In this document: positions 16,526 through 27,800 of the stretch, in pieces
Numbering within the stretch: position 1 is the stretch's first letter
Layout of the letters: the number at the start of each line of letters is the position of its first letter
Source: a virus
Direction: 5' to 3' (one strand)
Length of the DNA stretch: 27,840 nt
Virus record (IMG/VR): IMGVR_UViG_3300032173_000032
Span: 1-27,840 of that record
Position numbers and translations under genes: made by a program
The notes under the pieces: generated by a model
Database searches by the model: none
What the model saw: only the letters and a program-made list of their open reading frames with translations
Told to the model about the DNA's origin: nothing

Positions 16526-17992
16526 TTATTCATTAGCATCGGTTGGAAGTGAAGCTCCCAAGCCATCCACGAATGTTTCTGTTCCGCAATCTTCGCCACC
16601 AAGCGGAAGATCGTAATCTTGGTCTTTGTTGGGCTGATACAAAAATAATTGCAATGTGGTTACATAACTTCCACCAGAAATCTGGTGATTAACACCTTGT
16701 ATCATGTAATTTTTATTGCTCATAATTGGATTGCAAGTTGGTCCCACAACCCATTGACATTGATCGTCAATATGAAATGGGTTTATAACAATAACGCCAA
16801 CTGATTTTCCGATCATATCAATTGGATCAGAAAATTTAGGATTTCCATGAATTTTTAGTTGTGCGCTAAATCCAGGCAATACTTCTACAGTTCTATTTGT
16901 TTCTAATTGAGCAGAATGTCCTTCAGAGGCTCCACTTGCTAAAGATTCTGGATGTCGATATTGCCATTCATGTTGTTGAATGGCTGGGCTATCTTGAGTG
17001 CCTGCTAATTGCACATCAACAGTTGGCTCTACTATGGCAGTTTGATCGCCACTAGCACTACTGCCGGACGGTGCGCCGGTACTAGGAATTCCCAAAGGCC
17101 CCCATGTTAGAGTAGGATTAAATTCCAGAACTGGCGAACAATTTCCACCATTCACAATATATGTTCCTACTGGATTGATGCAACACCCTCTTTCTGATTT
17201 GTCTTCTTGAAAAACAATTGAATTAGTTGTAGGGTTATAACAAATCAAAATTCCTTTGCCATCTTTTGATGTGATAGCACTCAACCAAGTTCGAGCAACA
17301 GATAGTGGGTTTTGTTGATTGTGTGGCCAAGAAGACTTAGGCCCTAGTGCGCCACCATCGGAATTTTTGAATTCAAGGTCTCCACCATCTTTGTTCTTAA
17401 ATTCAACAGAACTGAATTTGGGATGATGCTCTGTAAACAGTGCTGTTAGTGCTTCCTTCAGCGTGATCTTTTGAGCTTCATCACCTTCGGTATCATCATG
17501 TCTAACTTCTGGAGTTGTTGCTGATGATGGAGCCTCTACAGTGAATGTAAGTTTACTTTTTCCACCTTCATAAGTTTGTTCTACCTTCATAATCATTCCA
17601 TGTAATTTTGCCGTGGTTAATTTAGTGGCCGTCAAGAACTCTGTAGTTCCATCGCATGTTTTTATGATCCATCCAAAATCAAAATATGTCTGCATTGTTT
17701 CATTTGCAGCCAATGTTGCAGTTTTATTGATAGCCTTGATAATGTCTTTCGACATTACGCCGCCTTGGTCAATTATTTCAAACTTAGCACCATAACCTGT
17801 TGATCCTGGCATGAAGCCAAATTCAAAAGAACTAATGGTTGCATGATTGTTGGGTGGTGCTGAATTGTTTCCAACTGTGATTCTTTTCCCGCCGAAATTT
17901 AATTCAACATAAGGCGCAAAGATAGCGCCGGGGAAGGCTTCCAGTAAGTCCCCGCATTTGTATGCGTCAATACAATTTACTAAACAAGGCAT
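16526..17992 (-). CDS. Baseplate hub protein, gp27/gpD (late control D)-like
   Basis: This 488-residue protein sits between the LysM gene and the spike, the position of P2 gpD. T4 gp27/P2 gpD form the trimeric ring that joins the tail tube to the spike. Supporting features are SSFEFGFMPGSTGYGAKFEIID in the first domain, a LysM-like charged helical region (KITLKEALTALFTEHHPKF), SVARTWLSAITSKDGKGI, and a C-terminal tube-like domain with VLPGFSAQLKIHGNPKFSDPI (~384-404) and NKNYMIQGVNHQISGGSYVT. The N-terminus is cysteine-rich (MPCLVNCIDAYKCG), which is unusual. A serine/glycine linker (~305-325) separates domains. Hub and spike are separate genes here, unlike the fused VgrG of T6SS and eCIS. 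The ATG has GGA five bases upstream. Confidence 0.85.
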   Translation of the reverse strand: MPCLVNCIDAYKCGDLLEAFPGAIFAPYVELNFGGKRITVGNNSAPPNNHATISSFEFGFMPGSTGYGAKFEIIDQGGVMSKDIIKAINKTATLAANETMQTYFDFGWIIKTCDGTTEFLTATKLTTAKLHGMIMKVEQTYEGGKSKLTFTVEAPSSATTPEVRHDDTEGDEAQKITLKEALTALFTEHHPKFSSVEFKNKDGGDLEFKNSDGGALGPKSSWPHNQQNPLSVARTWLSAITSKDGKGILICYNPTTNSIVFQEDKSERGCCINPVGTYIVNGGNCSPVLEFNPTLTWGPLGIPSTGAPSGSSASGDQTAIVEPTVDVQLAGTQDSPAIQQHEWQYRHPESLASGASEGHSAQLETNRTVEVLPGFSAQLKIHGNPKFSDPIDMIGKSVGVIVINPFHIDDQCQWVVGPTCNPIMSNKNYMIQGVNHQISGGSYVTTLQLFLYQPNKDQDYDLPLGGEDCGTETFVDGLGASLPTDANE

Positions 17993-17994
17993 AG

Positions 17995-18321
17995 TTATCC
18001 AAATAATGCGTCAGGAATTTTAATGTTGAGTCCAGCTTTGAAGTCAAATACATCTTTGATGTTATTGGCTTCCATAATTTTCCACCACAAATCAACTGTT
18101 CCATAAGCTGTGTGTGAAACCAAATCAGGTCGGTACTCCGTGCCAGATGTAACGATGTAATATTTGTCGCCCGGTTTGATTTTTTCTTTTTCTTTTTTGT
18201 AAATTGGAAAGGTGAGAATTTTATTCTCTGTGTAGTAAATTACAGGCATGTCAGCATAGCGACTTGTGATTGGCACAAATCTTCTAGTATCAATTCTTGT
18301 GGATGTCGTATAATTTGCCAT
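17995..18321 (-). CDS. LysM-type baseplate protein, gp53/gpX-like
   Basis: This 108-residue protein has the C-terminal pattern YYIVTSGTEYRPDLVSHTAY (~55-74) and LWWKIMEANNI (~79-89). It then has FKAGLNIKIPDALF, as in T4 gp53 and other LysM-type baseplate proteins. In P2 the matching gene is X, and in eCIS the LysM protein next to VgrG. These proteins clamp the hub to wedges or the tail tube. A strong AGGAGG precedes the ATG by four bases. It lies between the gpU-position gene and the hub gene, which agrees with that assignment. Confidence 0.88.
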   Translation of the reverse strand: MANYTTSTRIDTRRFVPITSRYADMPVIYYTENKILTFPIYKKEKEKIKPGDKYYIVTSGTEYRPDLVSHTAYGTVDLWWKIMEANNIKDVFDFKAGLNIKIPDALFG

Positions 18322-18333
18322 ATTTCCTCCTGA

Positions 18334-18867
18334 TTAACTTCCATCACTCATGATTTTTTCAAAGCCCGGCAGTTGAGATTGGTTATAGACAACTTCAAAT
18401 TGCATATCCACATCTAATTTGTAAGGAATGTATCCATCATCATCCCAAGGCACACTTGTATCGAACTTAACAGAGTAGCTTTTCATCACAGCACATACGG
18501 GTTCAAATTCTGATAACAATCTTCCACATTTCAATTTACAAATAGGAGGTGGCGAATAAGGTGCGCCACCTGTATTTTCAGTCATTGGATATGTACAAGC
18601 CTCAAAAAGTCTAAGGGTTTGGATAATATCCTCTCGATCTTCTTCTTTGCACATGACAAAGTGAGCCGTCCAAGAAATCGACCTGTTCTCAGAGTTTTGA
18701 AAACTCTTGAATGGCATCGACCTACCAATAGCGTTTTCATCAGGATAACTCACGCTCTTAGAGTCGGATATATCTGGCATAATTTTCATTATGACTTTTG
18801 TATTTTCAATTTCAATGTAACAATCTTGGATTGGTACTAAATTACCTGCTGGTAATGTTGCTTTCAT
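18334..18867 (-). CDS. Putative tail-tube initiator / baseplate protein (gpU position)
   Basis: This 177-residue protein lies between the tape measure and the LysM gene, exactly where P2 places gpU, a tail terminator/initiator-type tube protein of about 160 residues. The sequence is beta-rich and typical of tube-like folds: VIMKIMPDISDSKSVSYPDE, SISWTAHFVMCKEEDREDII (family-like charged helix), then PICKLKCGRLLSEFEPVCAV and YKLDVDMQFEVVYNQSQLPGF. Its role is inferred from position and this fold-like pattern; direct homology to gpU or to T4 gp48/gp54 cannot be shown here. AAGGA lies six bases before the ATG and just after the tape-measure stop. Confidence 0.75.
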   Translation of the reverse strand: MKATLPAGNLVPIQDCYIEIENTKVIMKIMPDISDSKSVSYPDENAIGRSMPFKSFQNSENRSISWTAHFVMCKEEDREDIIQTLRLFEACTYPMTENTGGAPYSPPPICKLKCGRLLSEFEPVCAVMKSYSVKFDTSVPWDDDGYIPYKLDVDMQFEVVYNQSQLPGFEKIMSDGS

Positions 18868-18870
18868 TGA

Positions 18871-21800
18871 TTATCCTTTAGGTGTTCCTACGTTTAGGAT
18901 TGCTTTGCCTGGAGTTTGAGTTACTAAACCAACTGGATTTTTGAAAAAGTTAGCTGGTTTGTGTACCACATCGTGAGTTGAAGTGTCACCCTTAACTCCA
19001 CCACCACTTGTAATAGGAGTGCTTGTCGGCTTCAAAGCTGTCAAAACTTGCTGGAATAATGTTATCAATGTATCCAATTTCGCATTGTGGTCCCCTGCTT
19101 CAGATGCAATAGTACCCAATTCAGGAGATGTGATCTCCGTTTTGGTTGGCGACGTTGCTGCTTTGTCGCCAGCAATTGCCGATTGTATGTCTGGAATTGC
19201 TGGAGACGTTTGTGCAATAGGTCGAACACTTGCTGGCGATTCTCCGGCTCCCGCCACAGACATCGGCTCAACACTCATTGGCCCCTGAGCAATCATGCCA
19301 CTAGCAGATGTTGGCTGGTTGACCAATCTGCTCAAAGCCGATAGAGCATCTGTTTCAGATGTTCCCATCTGAGGAGCGCCAATTGAAGGCATCATTCCCT
19401 GGTTTGCAATTTGTTGCGCACTGGCTGCATTGGCCAACTTGTAGCCAATAGGCTGGTCGCCTTGTGCTTCCCTTGCTTGACGCTCCATAGCTTTAGCCAT
19501 AGCTTGCTCAGTCATCAATCCTTGACCATGAGCTTCACCACGAGAGCTACCAACCGAACCACGAACGCTTCCACCTTGCGATTGCATTTTCGCACCGCCA
19601 GTTTCAAATCCGGCTTGTTCTCTTCTGATTCGACGAGCTTCGTTTCTTTCTTTAAGACGATCTGTGGATGGATTGCGACGACGGCGTTCACGAGCTTCAT
19701 CGCCCAAAGCTCTTTGCATCGGCGTATCTCTCATGCTTTCGGCGGCACTACGCATATCAGCATTGCCAGCAGCAGGTTTTGGATTTACCGACTGAATGGC
19801 TGGCTTTAGAGGATTGTTCTTTGCTTGAATACTGCGATGTATAGCGAACGAAGTATTCTTTGCTTGAGCATTCTTTATTGCTTGAGCTTGCTGCGAGCTA
19901 TTGAATTTCTTATTGGACTCTTCAAATCCACTATCTTTAGCAACCTGAGCGGCACTTGGCATCAATGTAGACTTAGCTTCGTCTCGCTGAATCTCAATCA
20001 TGTCGTTTTGAGCCTTGAAATTCAATCTGTCTCGAACAAACAAACCGTCGCCACTCAGGGCCTCAACGACCATTTCGCTCAGAGACTTTGCCATTGTTTG
20101 TTGAGCAATCGCCTGATCTCTCAACAATTGTGTTTCAATATTCTTGTCACTCGGATTGAGTCCAGCACCTGCGCCAGTTGCAGCACTGCCTACACCAGTT
20201 GTGGCAGAAGTCATGTCCTTCATGCCTACATTACCAGTTGTGGCAGTCATGTCCTTCATGGCAGCAGCAAACATCGCCATCTTCTGAATCGGCATCTTAT
20301 CCAATGCAGAGAAGTCTATGTTAGAGTTTGAAATGGACTTCATGGCGATGTCCATAGCACCCAAGACCTCTTCGACCTTGTTAAGTGCCTGAACCATTCC
20401 GTCAAGTTGTTTCACAACTTCATCAATTTCAGAAGATGGTGGCAACAACTTCATTGGTTGAAGAATGCCGTTATTGATGGCATTCGCTATGCCCATAAAG
20501 GCATATCCAAACATTGAAGCCTTCCAGCTTGCCATCATCATCCAGAATGGATTGATCGAAAACTTATTCATTCTCTCTGATACATAAGCAATAATTTGTT
20601 CAGCGGCATCAAGTCCCTTTGACATATTGCTCATTTGGCTCATGCCAGCAGTGATCTCTTCTGCCGTAGGCAGATTGTTCATGATTGGATACAAGATTCC
20701 GTCACGCACGAATGATGTGATGGAATGGAACCATGCAGCAAACATATCTGTATTAGCAGCCAACATTTGAATGGGCGAACTCTTCAAGCAACTGCCAGCG
20801 TCTAACGGAATGAACAGGGCCGACAAGTTAGAAATTATGGTTGGCAACATAGTTATAACACGACTCATGGCAGACAGAATTTGAGCCGCCATCATGATGG
20901 TGCGAGGTTCTGGTAATACTTCTAAAATTGGAGATATAATTCCACTTACCATAAATTCAGCTACGCTTCTAAACCAATCGCCGAACAACTGAGTTTTTCC
21001 TTCTAGCTTTTCTTTCGCTGTGTCTTCCATCGACATGCCAGAGTCAATCAAAGGAATGAGTCCGTTTGCCATGCTGTTGATGACAACAGGAATCAAAGAC
21101 ACAATGCGACTCATAGCAGACAGAATTTGAGCCGCCATCATAATGGTGCGAGGTTCTGGCAACACTTCTAAAATTGGATTTACAATGCCGTCTCTCATAA
21201 AGATGGCAATACTCTTGAACCACAGGGCAAATTCATCCTTGTAGACCATAATCTTGTCAATTGGGAAGTCCGTGTCGAAAAAGCGTTCATCTGGGCTGCT
21301 CATGAGACTCATGGCACCGGACAGATTCTTAATCAAAGGCACAATGTTGGCGGCGATATTGGCCATAGCCGTGATCGTTTTCGCTGCACCAGAGATGTCA
21401 ACTCCAGCCATTTCCTTGTTGACCGGATTTACAATTCCATCTCTCATGAATTCTGCAATAGCATGGAACCAAATGCTAAAGTCGTCTTTACTTTTCAGTA
21501 TTTTAGCAATTGGCGAGTCTGAGAAGAAGCTAGAAGAATCTGTGCCAAGTGCAATTGCAGCAGCCAAATTCTTAATCATCGGGACAATGTTGGCGGCAAT
21601 CTTAGCCATTGCATTGACAATATCTGCCGCAGCTAAAATTTGTGATGGGTCTTTGAATTTATCATTAACTGGGATGACAATCCCAGTGTTAACAAATTCT
21701 CCAATCGCAATAAACCATTTCTTGAACTGGTCCTTGTTTTTAATGATCTTCTCAATCGGGGCATCTTCCCAGAATGATTTTGCTTCCATCAATCCGATCA

Positions 21801-24800
21801 CTGATGCCAGATTTTCTAGTGTTACTTTTGTTCCGCACAACAGTCTTGCTAAGGCTAGTACAATTGTTGAGGCATTCTTTAATTGTGCATCATCAGGAAA
21901 TACGTTATTGATTGGATGAACAATGCCCGTCTTCACAAAATCAGCGATCTGTCCGAAGTAATCGGCGAATTTGGTTTTGTTTTCAATAATCTTGGTGATC
22001 GGCGACTTGGTGAAGAATCCATCGTCCATCAATCCGACCATGCTTGCCAAAGAACCGATGGCCTTGCTGGTCGAATCCAGAACAACAGCCAACATGGTCA
22101 TTTTCTTGGCGGCTTCTTTCAGGCCAGTCGTATCCTTGATCTTTGTCATCGAAGCGACAATCGTATTCACGAAGTCACTAACGGAATCGAAGAATCCGTT
22201 GAACTGAGGAATGGCCGACTTAATTTTGTCAATAGGCGATGCGGTGAAGAATCCACCCTGGGTCAGCGGTGCAATCTTTTCGCTCATGATTGAAATTGAC
22301 GGCATGGCCGCATTCAAAATCATTGCCATTGCATTAAGACTTTTGGCTGCATTCTTCAATTCTTTAGTGTCGCCCATGCTGCCACGAACCTTATCGACAA
22401 TCGTTCTGATAAGGTCAACCATAGCTGGGAAGAACACTTCCATTTGGCCCTTGGCTTTTGTCATCTGCTTGATCGGAGAACTACTGAACCAGCCGCCCTG
22501 TGTCAAAGGCACGATCTTCTCAGACAAGGTGTTTAACACCTTGGAGACAAGTTCAATAATAGTTGATACATCCGTCAGGCTCTTAATCATTGACTTGGCA
22601 GAGCCAACATCTATTGCTTTTTTCATGTTGGCTGCAACGTCAACAATTGTGCTTACAAAAGATTGCACAGGCAGAGATAGCACTTTAAGTGCAGCAACTC
22701 CACCCAACATCAATAGTGCAACAAACGGAGCATATACAGAAAGCAATCCTAACTTGCTCAATCTAGGAATGACACCAATTATTTGATCGGCTACTGCCCC
22801 GCAAGATGCAATAACATTGGCAACGCCATTCGCCATTTCAGCGGCTTGTTTAGGATTAAGCGAAGAACCTATTGATTTAGATATACCAACAATTGTGCTT
22901 ACAAAATATCGTACTGGCCAAGATAGCAATTCAAGTGCGATGACTCCACCCAACATCAATAGTGCAACAAACGGAGCAAGTACAGAAAGCAATCCTAACT
23001 TGCTCAATCTAGGAATGACACCAATTATTTGATCGGCTACTGCTCCACAAGATGCAATAACATTAGCAATGCCATTTGCCATTTCAGAGGCTTGTTTAGG
23101 ATTAAGCGAATGCCCTATTGATTTAGATATACCAACAATTGTGCTTACAAAATATCGTACTGGCCAAGATAGCACTTTAAGTGCAGAAACTCCATTCCAC
23201 ATCAATATTGCAGCATATGGAGCATATCCAGATAGCAATCCCAGCTTGCTCAAATTCTTAACCGAACCAGTTATAGCATCGGATACTTTTCCTGCTGATT
23301 CTAATATTGAAGTCAATCCTTCAACAATTTCTTTTCCATGAGCAGGACTTACACCTGAGTCGATTAAATCACCAGCGATTTTAAGGATCGTATTTGCCAT
23401 ATGCACCACGGCAGGTGTCAAGAACTGAAGTGCTTTAGAACCAAGATACATGGCACCAGTAATCACCCACGCCATAGCTGAAAATCCAGCTAGTAATCCT
23501 AGCACACCTAAAGATGTAGCGCTTTTGATAACCGACCAAGAAATACTTGCAGCACTTGATAGAACTGAAGCAAGCGATTCAGATGTTGCTTTTGCTTCTT
23601 CTGCTCCAACTGATCCTTTCGTTAGAATTTTAGCCATTCCAATTATGGCAACACTCAAAGCAACAACTGCTGGCGTTAAAGCTACTAATGCTACTGCTCC
23701 TAACATTGCCAATGGAACCATTGCCCAAAACAATCCGCTAGTTACAGCAAATCCCAAAACTGCCAATGCAGCGCCCATTCCAATTACAGATAGAGAAATT
23801 TCAGCAGCGGCACCAATTACATCTGATAATGCTTCAGCTACTTTGCCTGCTTCTGATGGGTCAATGACTTTCTTCATTACATATTGAGTTATTTTTATTA
23901 CGCCCACTGCTAATGCGGCAATTGCTGGAGCTAAAATCAACAATGCTATTGCTCCTGTTGCCATTAGAGGACCGGCTACTGCCGCAATAGGTGAACCCAG
24001 AAGACTTCCCAAGGCTACCAATCCTACTGATGCTCCGATAATTGCCAGAGAGATGAATCCTGCCGCTAATATCAATTCACCAATGTTCATAGCCGCTTTA
24101 GCAGCAGTACCAGAGTCCATGCCAAATGCACCCATTATTTTTTGACTTATCCAAACAACGCCTGCTGCCAAAGCGGTGATTGCAGGAGCCATGACTAGAA
24201 GTGCTATAGCACCTTTAATCATGTCGTCTTTCATGCCTTTTGAACGCTCAACAAATTTTCCTAGAGCTTCCAATCCAAAAGATGCACCAATGATAGCACC
24301 GGCTATTGCGCCAGCAGCGACAATCAATCCAGCGACTTGCATGGCAACCTTAACTGCTGTCGAGGCATCTAATCCAGCTACGCTCATGATGATTTGGCCC
24401 ATCTTGACTAAGGCCACGCCCAACAACATGATGACGCCACCAACTAGCACAAGTGCCAAAGCTGCTTTGGCTACTTCTTGAACAATCGCTCCAGGATTAT
24501 CAACTATTTTCTTCCAAGTGGGATTTGTTTTAAGTTCATCAAGACACTGTACAAAAGCCTTGGCTCCTGCTGCCATAGCGCCAGCAACTCCAGCCACAGA
24601 GACGATCACTCCAGCAATTTCGGCTACTGAGCCAATGCTCAATCCCAGCTTAGATAAAATAAGTCCAGTCATTGCCACAACCGCTGCTCCGAGCAAAACG
24701 ATAGCGGGGCCAATCAGCATTAGTGCTGCTGCGGCTTCAAGAACTTGTGGATAAGATGATTTGGCTTTTTCTGTGAAGCCTTTCATTTTGCTAGAATTCA

Positions 24801-27800
24801 GAGCTTCAAAGGCAACAAAACCAGCAGCGGCAATTGCCCCGCCAGCAAGAGCAACTGCTCCAACGACTGCTGCTGTTTCAAGTACAGTCTTGATGTCTAG
24901 TTTGAAAGCCTTCATGATCTTGGATGCCAAGAATACAATAGCCGCTCCAAGAGCAACAACTCCAAGACCTAAAATTGCTACTCCAACAGCAGCCTTGGCC
25001 ATTTCTTTTCCAGAACTCATCATTCCAGCAATGTCGAATCCTTCTGTGCTTGGCGTAGCAGGCATAGGATCAGACTTTGCGGACATCTTTGTTTGACGGC
25101 CCACTAAGGACTGTTGAGCATCTTGAACTTTGTCGCCGACCTTTTGTGACTTGATGTCATTCTTTTGGAGCTTAATATCTCTTTTTTGCACTCTCGTTTC
25201 AGCTTCTTGCATCCTTCTTGCGGTACGTTCTTGTACTTTTTGTTCTGGAGACATAGAAGCAGCCTTGGCTTGGCCTGCTGCCTTATCTGCTGCCCACTTT
25301 GATTTATCTGGAGACGCTGCGGCCTTGGCTTGTCCCGCTGCTTTGTCAGAAACTACTTTTGATTTGTCCGTGCAAACGCATTGGTGAATGGCTTTAAGTT
25401 CATCCAACATTTTTGGGAAGATGTCTTCATCTTTTTTGATTGAATCAAGAGCTTTGTCTAATGCTGAATCGGCTTTAGGTTTAGCTTCTGTTTTTGGCTG
25501 AAGATTTCCAGCCATTTTGTTTTCAGGTGGTTTTGCTGCATCTTCTTTATCTCTAAAGCCCAAAGAACCCTTAATGAGTCCCCAAAGACTTTTCTCCTCT
25601 GTCTTAATGTAACCTTTTTCGTTAGGCATTCTTCCAGATTCATCCGGCACCAGTTTTTTCGAGAGCGTGCCTTTGATTACTTCTAAAAAGCCACCCTTTA
25701 CGTCCATTTCTTTCAACACACGCTTGAATGTGTCTAATTTGGTCAGAAGACTCATGCTTAATAAAGCTAAACCGCCAGTGATGCCAGCGATTGCAGCACC
25801 CATTACAGCAATTTTGCCAATCAAACTATTGAAAAACATTGAAAAAGTTTTATTTGTATAATTTCTAATGTTATCGTTGATTTCACTCAAAGATTGCTGC
25901 ATTTCAGTCAGTGGATCAAGTTGTGACTTTTGAGCGGTCGCAAGTTCCTGTTCTCCTTTGCTGATTTGTGAAGTCAATTCCCGCATTGCCGCAGGGTCTT
26001 TTAATGCCCGCTCAATTTCAGTGGAGTCAATCTTGATTTCCTGCTTGCCAGCCTTCTTTAGACCGGCATTGACACTATCCATAGCACTCTGGATCGCTCC
26101 TCGTGCTACATCGGCTTCGCTAGTCCAGGTTTGGCCCAGAGCATTCAAATCAGCCTCAAACTCGCCCCGGCGTTTGCCGAAGGTGGCGAGGGCCTGATTC
26201 ATGTCTTTAGCACCCTTGGCCGCTTCATCCAAAGCTGTCAATACTTCCAGATTCTTGCTGGTCTTCAGTCTACGCTCATCTTCCATGAGCGTAGCTTTCT
26301 CTTCCAGCGTCAAGTTCTGTTGACGTTTCTTATTGATGTCGGCCAGTCGCTCTGCCATCCCCTTACCGGCTTCATTCAGAGCCTCATATTGAGATCGCAA
26401 TTCCCCAAGCTCGATTCCAAATGTCGATTTTAACTGTATGTTCAGTCGCATCTTGGCATCATCTGACAATTGGTCAATGGCATCCATGCTTTCAACGCCA
26501 AAGCGTTTCAGCATATTGTCCATGCCCTTTGCCATGTCCTTAATGCCAGCTTTGGACCGAAGGATTGTGCCATTCATCAATTCATCAATTCGACCAACGC
26601 TGCTTGCGGCAGATAACAAGAATCCTCTAGTTTGATTTGATGCTTCAAGAATCAAGTGGGACGAACTGCTCATCGCCTTCAGCAAAGGCTGCATTTGGCT
26701 TTCAATACCCAGCTTCTTGGCATTAGCACCAATTTCAATGACGTTTTTTGCGGCTGTTGCAGATAAAGTCGCAGCATTTCTTAAAGAGTCAATAAATTCT
26801 TTGCTTCCTTTGACAACCGTAGCCAATTCATCGCCGGTCATTCCGGTGTTGCGAGCAACTTCTCGCATACCTCGACCCATATCGGCAAGTTGGCCCACTG
26901 ACATGCGACCGGCTTTGTTCCAACTTACAAATTCATCGCCGAGACTTCCAGCTTCCATTCCCAATTGCCTTTCAGTGTTCAATTGGGTTTTGACAATATT
27001 GGAGGCAACCTTTAAGTCTTTAATTCCATGCTTTAGTGCTTTGACGTATGACTTTTGAAATACATCACGATCAACACCAGTTTGCTTAGTAGTCGAACCA
27101 ATGTCTTCAAACGACCTCATTAGGCTATCTGATTCTTTTGTCGCACCGGCTATTTCGTAACTGATGGATCGCATTTCTTGAACAATTTTTCTTTCTTTGT
27201 CAATAACTCCATTGAAGATTTCACCTAAAGTGTTGAAGCCTAATAGGTGCTTTTCAACCATTGCCATTTCATTGGTGATTTGATGGACGAATTGACTCAC
27301 GATGTACAAGTCGTCTGCAATTGGCAAACCGCCCATTGTTCTTGTTTTATCTCTGCCGCCCTTGCCGCCCTTGCCGCCCTTGCCGCCACCTGGGGCTGCT
27401 CCTCCACCGCCTGTGCTGCCGCCCGATCCTCCACCGCCTGCTGCCCCACCGTCATCTGGCGCAGGAGATGGAGTTGAAGGGGGGCTTATTCCCTTGATGC
27501 AACTGCACAAATCACGAATAGCCTTTTCAACATAGATGTCGTGAGTGTAGCCAGAACCCTTCTTGGCGAAAGTCTTGTAAAGACCTTCGCTGCTCTTAGA
27601 CATGGCCTTTTCTTCTTTGCTAACAAAAGGCTTTTCTTTCTTTTCCTTTTTCGGCTGGCCCTTGGATTCAGCTTTTTTAGCCAGTCTTTTTTGAACAAGT
27701 TCTTTTAAGCTATCAACAACATCGGACAAGAAGCCTTTCTGCTCCTGCATATCTTTGGCAAAGTCCTTTGTGTATTGCTCAAGCAATTCACGCACTTTCC

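Larger units (their letters stand above)
20340..25010 (-). repeat. About 19 tandem ~82-residue helical units in the tape measure
   Basis: Reading the tape measure from residue ~930 to ~2490, a unit of 78-86 residues recurs. Early units share 'LxPAVVALxVxIxxIAKxL', then 'DxxxAxxxAxxLxxVIxxA', then 'IxxxLxxLGLL'. Late units share 'FF..SPI.KI...K..F..WF..IAEFMRDGIVNPV', then 'AA..I.AMA.IAANIVPLIKNL'. Both classes keep the same helix order and period, and the boundary near residue 1,770 grades from one to the other. Sequence conservation between distant units is low, so the count of 19 is by eye. Confidence 0.7.

Noticed and set aside
21254-24754. Many plus-strand frames opposite the tape measure
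   Set aside because: The repeated Ala/Leu/Ile-rich codons of the tape measure leave antisense frames open; they mirror the 82-residue period and have no start signals.
27247-27535. Proline-rich plus-strand frames near the right end
   Set aside because: Antisense of the glycine-rich linker of the tape measure.
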